Below, piece after piece: positions 59,932 through 64,000 of a DNA stretch of 64,000 nucleotides (its first letter is position 1; each line of letters begins with the position of its first letter). The notes beneath the pieces were generated by a model. That model did not search any database. It was not told where the DNA came from and saw only the letters and a program-made list of their open reading frames with translations. Made by a program: the position numbers and the translations under genes. Source of the stretch: Corynebacterium nuruki S6-4 (GTDB lineage: Bacteria > Actinomycetota > Actinomycetes > Mycobacteriales > Mycobacteriaceae); the NCBI RefSeq assembly GCF_007970465.1, contig NZ_CP042429.1:2604001-2668000 (forward strand). Direction: 5' to 3'.

Positions 59932-60945
59932 CTATTTCTGTGCGCCGAACGGGGCGGTGAGCTTCCGCCTGGTCCAGTAGTGGTGGGCGAAAGGCCACAC
60001 GATCAGGGCGGTTAGCACCAGACCGACCGGTGCTGTCGCGAGCCCGATCAACGCCCAGATGCCGAGGAGGATGAGAAGCACCCACCACAGAGCTTTCAAC
60101 AGTGAGCTTCCGCGCTTGTCGACCTCGGTGACATCTCCGCCGAAGGTGGAGACGATGTTGCGGCACTGCTGGACGGTGGCGTAGTCGATGCGTGGTGCTC
60201 TCACATTGCCCAGAGCCTTACCTGCGACGCCACGGGCATAGCCACGCTGGAACAGGTTTGCCCTGGGGCTGGCGTCGGGGGTGAGGAGGTGCGTCCAGTC
60301 GGCCTGAACCGGGGCGACTTCGGGACGCTTGACGGGGGATGTGTAGGGGTTAGCGGGGGCGGAGGATGTCGTGGCGTGCTCCTGGCCCTGTTCGGTTCGG
60401 TACGCTTCTGCCTTCCGATGAACTTCGTCGGCCCGGTCCTTGTACTCGGCGTCGGTCATTCCATGTGCCTTGCGCCACTTCGGGTCCCAGTACTCTTCCA
60501 GGGGGTTTGTGAATCCGTCGACGGCGGCGAGGTTCGTTGCGGTGATGTCGTCTCCGACCTGGCCCATACCGTCTTCTGCGGTCGGGAGGGCGAGTCGGAC
60601 GGAGGCGTAGAATTTCTTCTCCCAGTCTGGGCAGGTCCATAGTCTCGCCTCGACTTCGAGTTCGTCGCCTGCGTCGTGGGCGGCGACGGCGAGCCGCCAC
60701 CAGGCGTCTACGTCTTCGTCGGGAAGGGTTCCCACGGTCGAGAAGTCGACCTGGATAGCGATGGCGCGTGCGTCGCCGTAGTAGTCGGTGACTGGCATGA
60801 GGGTCGCGTCTACGGTGAACTCATCGCCCGGGGCGGCGAAGTTGTCTTCCGCGAGTTCGCGGATGGTGTCGAAGTAGCGGGACTCGTGATCGACTTCCTG
60901 GTCGAAGATCGGGTCATAGGCCGAGTCGTAGTTTGAGATCTGCAT
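59932..60945 (-). CDS. Phage-region protein with two C-terminal membrane helices
   Basis: A 337-residue protein of unrecognised family. The N-terminal half is a soluble, acidic region (FTVDATLMPVTDYYG, WWRLAVAAHDAGDELEVEAR, KKFYASVRLALP), followed by a Lys/Arg-containing linker. Two adjacent membrane helices lie near the C-terminus (LLKALWWVLLILLGIWALIG; APVGLVLTALIVWPFAHHYW). The start overlaps the end of the ImmA gene by 32 bases, so it belongs to the repressor operon and is probably expressed in the lysogen. A protective role is possible but not shown. Confidence 0.65.
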   Translation of the reverse strand: MQISNYDSAYDPIFDQEVDHESRYFDTIRELAEDNFAAPGDEFTVDATLMPVTDYYGDARAIAIQVDFSTVGTLPDEDVDAWWRLAVAAHDAGDELEVEARLWTCPDWEKKFYASVRLALPTAEDGMGQVGDDITATNLAAVDGFTNPLEEYWDPKWRKAHGMTDAEYKDRADEVHRKAEAYRTEQGQEHATTSSAPANPYTSPVKRPEVAPVQADWTHLLTPDASPRANLFQRGYARGVAGKALGNVRAPRIDYATVQQCRNIVSTFGGDVTEVDKRGSSLLKALWWVLLILLGIWALIGLATAPVGLVLTALIVWPFAHHYWTRRKLTAPFGAQK

Positions 60946-61321
60946 GGCGATCCTTGTCGTGTAGTTCTCGCCAGATGGCGAGTATGTGGGTGGTGACGCC
61001 GAGTTCGGCGGCGATGCGTGTGGGGTGTGGTCCGTAGGTGCGTTCCGTGAGCTCGTATGCGTTCGGGTCGATCAGGATGTCGGCGGCGTAGCGGTCGGCT
61101 CGTGCCTCTGCCCTGGGGGAGTGTCCGCAATGGTCTCCATGGACGAAGTGGCCGAACTCGTGGGCGAGCGCGCACAGAGTGTCGGCGTCGCCCATCCCGT
61201 ACTGGAGGGTGATCGTGTCTGGCGGTAGCCACGCGGCTTTCGGTCCTCCTCGGTGCCAGTCGACGTAGAGGCCGTGGGTGACAGCCACGTCGATCAGCGT
61301 GTCAGTCGATGGGGTCCTCAC
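60914..61321 (-). CDS. ImmA/IrrE-type metallopeptidase
   Basis: A 135-residue zinc peptidase domain with HExxH in LCALAHEFGHFVHGDHCG and the downstream ARADRYAADILIDP segment supplying the third ligand. ImmA-type enzymes cleave phage or element repressors to trigger induction, and the gene sits directly after the repressor. GTG 61321 has GAGAGGAG five bases upstream and overlaps the repressor end by 20 bases; longer readings run through the repressor gene. The C-terminal LGVTTHILAIWREL resembles a helix-turn-helix. Confidence 0.85.
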   Translation of the reverse strand: MRTPSTDTLIDVAVTHGLYVDWHRGGPKAAWLPPDTITLQYGMGDADTLCALAHEFGHFVHGDHCGHSPRAEARADRYAADILIDPNAYELTERTYGPHPTRIAAELGVTTHILAIWRELHDKDRHADLKLRLGL

Positions 61322-61841
61322 CCCGCTCCTCTCTCGCGGCGCCTTCGTTGATGCTGCTGTCCGCGGCGTACGTGCCTGGCTCCCGGTCGAAGTCGCGGAC
61401 GGTCCCATCATGCTCAGGGGTCGGACGCGGGGGCACCCGGTCGTGCGATTTCTCGGCGCGTCGGGCGGCGAGCTCGTCTCGTCGGTCTGCCAGGGCCTTA
61501 GCCGCAGCACCTATCTCGATCCTGTCTGAGAGGGACAGCGAGTCCTCGGCGAGCTGGCGAATGAGCTGCTCCTGGGTGGCGGTGGTGAGCATGGTCCCGT
61601 CGCTGTCCACGAAGGAGAACGCGTCTTCGTAGGTGAGGTGACCGAGCTCCACGAGTGCTTCCACGGGGTTGATTCCGAAGTGCCTGGAGACGGTGATGGT
61701 GTCGCCTGCGTCGAGTCCGTCGCTCAGGCGTGAGTTCGCAGTGTTCCTCGACACGCTGAGTGCCTCGGCTATGTCGGTGGCGGTCACGCGCCTGCCGAGG
61801 CGGGAAGAAAACCATGTCTTGATCTCTGCTGGAGTGGTCAT
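61302..61841 (-). CDS. Phage repressor (HTH, XRE-like)
   Basis: A 179-residue DNA-binding protein. The N-terminal helix-turn-helix is IKTWFSSRLGRRVTATDIAEALSVSRNTANSRLS, given here as separate parts: VTATDIAEALSV and SRNTANSRLSDG. A linker (VEALVELGHLTYEDAFSFVD) follows, and a charged tail rich in Arg, Glu and Asp. ATG 61841 is exactly 7 nt after a perfect -10 TATGAT (leaderless), with a -35 TTGCTG 17 bases further up. Two in-frame ATGs upstream overlap that -10. It is the likely lysogeny repressor, and a target for the downstream ImmA. Confidence 0.8.
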   Translation of the reverse strand: MTTPAEIKTWFSSRLGRRVTATDIAEALSVSRNTANSRLSDGLDAGDTITVSRHFGINPVEALVELGHLTYEDAFSFVDSDGTMLTTATQEQLIRQLAEDSLSLSDRIEIGAAAKALADRRDELAARRAEKSHDRVPPRPTPEHDGTVRDFDREPGTYAADSSINEGAAREERGEDPID

Positions 61842-61848
61842 GAACTTC

Positions 61849-61968
61849 ATCATACTGCACAACTTTCTTGTCAGCAAGGCGGCATCTACCTGCACGGTGT
61901 CAGAAATGCTCGTCATGGCAAGACATTGAAACTTGTCATTTGTCTTCGAGTGACCTAATCTATTGTCA
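61849..61968. promoter_or_regulatory. Divergent phage switch promoters and operators
   Basis: Leftward: -35 TTGCTG (61872-61877) and -10 TATGAT (61849-61854), 17-base spacer. Rightward: -35 TTGTCA (61933-61938) and -10 TAATCT (61956-61961), 17-base spacer. TTGTCA occurs three times in the same orientation (61868-61873, 61933-61938, 61963-61968), a candidate operator half-site. Confidence 0.6.
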
Positions 61969-61997
61969 GTCACCGAGACAGAGAGGACACGGAGACA

Positions 61998-62225
61998 ATG
62001 TTTCTTATCAGTCTTGATGAACTCGACCGCGTGAAGCGGGCGAACCACCTGCGATCCGCAGTGGACCTGGCGGCCCGCACTGGGGTTTCCCGAAACACGT
62101 GGAACAAGGCGATCAAGACCCGCCGACCCACCCCGCAGGTGCTTGACGCCCTCGCGGAACTGGGCGCCCGCCCGGATCGAGTTCTTGTCAAGAGCACCGA
62201 GAGCGACCTTCTGGCCGCCGCTTAG
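61998..62225 (+). CDS. Cro-like helix-turn-helix protein
   Basis: A 75-residue protein with one helix-turn-helix (LRSAVDLAARTGVSRNTWNK) and a C-terminal strand RVLVK. First gene of the rightward operon, divergent from the repressor: the classic cro position. GGAGA lies just upstream of the ATG. Confidence 0.78.
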   Translation: MFLISLDELDRVKRANHLRSAVDLAARTGVSRNTWNKAIKTRRPTPQVLDALAELGARPDRVLVKSTESDLLAAA

Positions 62226-62255
62226 ACCCACCCCACACATGAAAGGAGGCCCCGG

Positions 62256-62474
62256 ATGCACCCCGGAGCCAACACCCAGCAGTATACCGCATCCGACTAC
62301 GACTACGGCCGGTCCGCTGGCCACTACGAGGCCGCGATCCGCGCCGGTGTCATGGCCGTCGAGACTGACGACCCGGCCGTGAAGGAAGCCATGATGCTCC
62401 TCCGTGAGGATCTTGTGGCGAGGGCTGAGGCCATCACCGCCGAGATCCGCGACCGCGAGCAGGTGACGGCATGA
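62256..62474 (+). CDS. Small phage protein of unknown function
   Basis: A 72-residue acidic, probably helical protein (VKEAMMLLREDLVARAEAIT). An excellent AAAGGAGG ribosome binding site precedes the ATG, and its stop overlaps the antirepressor start (ATGA). Common as a filler gene in the early operon of actinophages; no homology is recognised. Confidence 0.65.
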   Translation: MHPGANTQQYTASDYDYGRSAGHYEAAIRAGVMAVETDDPAVKEAMMLLREDLVARAEAITAEIRDREQVTA

Positions 62475-63304
62475 GCGCGATCACCCCGTTCGACTTCCAT
62501 GGTCGCCAGGTCCGAGTGCTCACCGCCGAGGATGGCGAGCCACGGTTCGTGCTCAACGACCTCTGCACCGTCCTGAACCTCGGGAGCCCACACAAGGTCG
62601 CCGCCCGGATCGACGAGGATGCCCGGACTCAGATTCCGGTCACCGATTCCCTCGGTCGGCAGCAGCAGACCACCGTCGTGGATGAGGCCGGCATGTACGA
62701 GGTCATCCTTCGTAGCGACAAGCCGGAGGCCGTGGAGTTCCGCCGCTGGGTCACCCGCGAAGTCCTCCCCGCGATCCGGAAGCACGGCGGGTACCTCACC
62801 GAGCAGAAGATCGAGCAGGTCCTCACCGACCCGGACACGATCATCCGCCTCGCCACCGACCTGAAGGACGAACGGGCGCGCCGGGTGCAGGTCGAGCGGA
62901 AGAACGTCGCCCTCGACAAGTGGAAGCGAGCGACCGAGGCCGGCGACGGACTGAAGCTCTCCGACTTCCGCGGCAAGTACTTCACCAGCGTCCCGAAGAT
63001 GGCGTTCTTCCAGCACCTTTATGACAAGCACTGGATGAAGGACGAGCGCGGCTGGCGGAAGCGGGACGACGGGACGGTGAAGGAAGGGCCGAACCACATG
63101 GCCCCGCTGCGGAAGGCCAACGGGATCCTCTACCAACACGGTGAGGGGAACTACGGCGGCAAGCAGCGGCTGCAGACCCGCGTGAAGCCGGACGCTGAGA
63201 TCGCCTTCCGGGACGCGCTGATCAAGGAGGGGCTGACCCCCAATGAGCACAGCACTGGACTGGTGCTGATCACCAACGAAGACCTGAAAGAACTCGGGGC
63301 GTAG
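62471..63304 (+). CDS. Phage antirepressor (Bro-N and KilA-C type)
   Basis: A 277-residue protein. The N-terminal Bro-N domain (FHGRQVRVLTAEDGEPRFVL, DEAGMYEVILRSDKPEAVEF, RRWVTREVLPAIRKHGGY) is followed by a coiled linker and a KilA-C-like domain (VPKMAFFQHLYDKHWM, RLQTRVKPDAEIAFRDAL). Antirepressors counter lysogeny repressors or have accessory DNA-binding roles. Part of the rightward early operon. Confidence 0.88.
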   Translation: MSAITPFDFHGRQVRVLTAEDGEPRFVLNDLCTVLNLGSPHKVAARIDEDARTQIPVTDSLGRQQQTTVVDEAGMYEVILRSDKPEAVEFRRWVTREVLPAIRKHGGYLTEQKIEQVLTDPDTIIRLATDLKDERARRVQVERKNVALDKWKRATEAGDGLKLSDFRGKYFTSVPKMAFFQHLYDKHWMKDERGWRKRDDGTVKEGPNHMAPLRKANGILYQHGEGNYGGKQRLQTRVKPDAEIAFRDALIKEGLTPNEHSTGLVLITNEDLKELGA

Positions 63305-63744
63305 CCCCACCATGTCCGTGCCCTGGGGAAGGGGCACGGGCCGCGCACCGGTTCGACCGTCGCCGTCGTGGGGCGAGTGCGCACGCGGTTGTCGTGGGAT
63401 CCGCCGGGAAACCGGCAGGGAACCATGCCTGACCTGGATATTTCGAGAACTCAATAGTGCATAGCGCCGGACAGGTATCTGTCGCACCAGGGCAGCGAGC
63501 GTGTCAATCGTCGGAAAAACCTGCGCCGGGAGACCGGGGCGGGGGAGTAGATCGCGATGACCTGTGACCAGTGCGGACGTTGGAACTTGGGTAGCCCCTA
63601 GCAGGGTGCCCGGAGGTAGAGAACGGCGCGGATACAAATTTCAGCCCTGCTGTCGAGTAGTCGACCGCCGTCGTCATGGACGGGGCAGGGCACGGGCACC
63701 AATCAGGGTGCCAAACACCAAGCATTTACCACAGGAGGTGTCAT
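63305..63744. other. Non-coding stretch in the prophage
   Basis: No credible gene is seen in these 440 bases. A terminator-like hairpin CCGTGCCC/GGGCACGG (63316-63339) follows the antirepressor. Base composition is more AT-rich in places (about 63430-63480 and 63630-63650), and TCGAGTAGTCGA (63652-63663) forms a short dyad. A promoter for the next small gene must lie here, but none was identified with confidence. Confidence 0.5.
63316..63339 (+). terminator. Hairpin after the antirepressor gene
   Basis: An 8-bp stem, CCGTGCCC with GGGCACGG, and an 8-base loop, 12 bases past the stop. There is no T-run. Confidence 0.5.
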
Positions 63745-63921
63745 ATGGACGACCGACTCGTCCCTATAGAGATGACGTTGACGGAATGCGCCGCCGTGAA
63801 CTGGGTCTTGTCCCGGATGAAGGAAAAAATCCTCACCGGTGTCCCCTCCGGCGTTGTCATCGACCAGGCGCTCGACCAGGCAATCGAATCGGCAACTACC
63901 CGGAGATCATCTTTGAGATGA
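63745..63921 (+). CDS. Small phage-region protein
   Basis: A 58-residue protein, MDDRLVPIEMTLTECAAVNW then SRMKEKILTGVPSGVVIDQA, ending in a basic tail. AGGAGG lies six bases before the ATG, so translation is likely. Not recognised. Just after its stop another EMTLT-like coding pattern appears in a different frame, but without a ribosome binding site. Confidence 0.55.
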   Translation: MDDRLVPIEMTLTECAAVNWVLSRMKEKILTGVPSGVVIDQALDQAIESATTRRSSLR

Positions 63922-64000
63922 CGCTCACCCCGTCGGATATGGCCGGCAGGTTGTTCACCATGTAGGGGAAAACGAACAGGCCCATCACTTTCGACCACTC

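Larger units (their letters stand above)
58487..64000. mobile_element. Left end of a prophage or phage-like island
   Basis: From the integrase onward the genes are short and phage-typed, with an integrase at the chromosomal border, a divergent repressor/Cro switch, an ImmA-type peptidase and an antirepressor. The island runs off the window. No tRNA is visible at the junction, and the attachment core cannot be defined without the other end; the likely zone is 58487-58540, between the fadE stop and the end of the integrase. Confidence 0.75.

Noticed and set aside
63917..63965. Second small gene after 63921 with EMTLT-like start
   Set aside because: Only about 15 codons, no ribosome binding site, and similarity limited to a few residues.

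Overview
The window is 64 kb of very GC-rich DNA from a mycolic-acid-containing actinobacterium, most likely a Corynebacterium. The evidence is gene content and order: pta-ackA, the glnX-glnH-pknG signalling operon, groEL followed by a PorH-like micro-porin and ppk2, and two blocks whose order matches mycobacteria. One block is xth-GNAT-def-DUF3263-LytR_C-carboxylate-amine ligase (as Rv0427c-Rv0433). The other is ppa-SRPBCC-dacB-tilS-hpt-ftsH-folE-folP-folB-folK-DUF3180-DUF6779-DUF2520-panC-panD (as Rv3628-Rv3601c). Promoters are corynebacterial in type (TANNNT -10 hexamers), and many genes start exactly 7 nt after the -10 box, which implies leaderless mRNAs.

Layout. 1-4.2 kb: tail of an ABC exporter gene, then a cysH-cysD-cysN-cbiX sulphate assimilation operon behind two McbR-like operator boxes. 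4.4-7.1 kb: pta-ackA. 7.1-9.7 kb: a PLP-related locus (yggS plus a PAS protein, divergent from a MocR/PdxR-type regulator). 9.7-14.7 kb: glnX-glnH-pknG. 14.7-18.3 kb: ABC-2 transporter, Bcr-type MFS exporter and MarR regulator. 18.4-26.4 kb: cardiolipin synthase and the xth-to-ligase block, interrupted by an MHS-type MFS permease. 26.7-29 kb: stand-alone LeuA regulatory domain and an M20 peptidase. 29-33.4 kb: CIRCE-controlled groEL, PorH-like peptide, ppk2, and an IS481-family insertion sequence with a frameshifted transposase. 33.4-36.2 kb: MarR regulator, rhodanese, secreted YdcF-like protein, ppa, SRPBCC protein. 36.4-48.3 kb: the cell-wall, tRNA, purine, FtsH, folate and pantothenate block. 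48.3-53.9 kb: DUF503, an Rrf2/NsrR-type regulator with flavohaemoglobin, an acetyltransferase, a HEAT-repeat/MerR operon with a 23-bp MerR dyad promoter, and two tandem paralogous proteins of unknown family downstream of a perfect McbR-type box. 54-58.5 kb: lysS and a fadE pair. 58.5-64 kb: left end of a prophage or phage-like island (integrase, membrane proteins, ImmA-type peptidase, repressor, Cro-like protein, antirepressor).

The clearest biological units are sulphate-to-sulphide assimilation with an McbR-type control signature, amino-acid sensing through GlnH/GlnX to PknG, folate and pantothenate synthesis in translationally coupled operons, and an NO-response pair. The least explained elements are the tandem WNHDP proteins near 53 kb, the MerR-HEAT/HEAT pair beside them, the large interrupted inverted repeat near 26.7 kb, and the 21-bp IS-end remnant next to the IS481 element. 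Start sites, operators and promoters were read by eye. Functional names come from recognised motifs and gene order, not from database searches.
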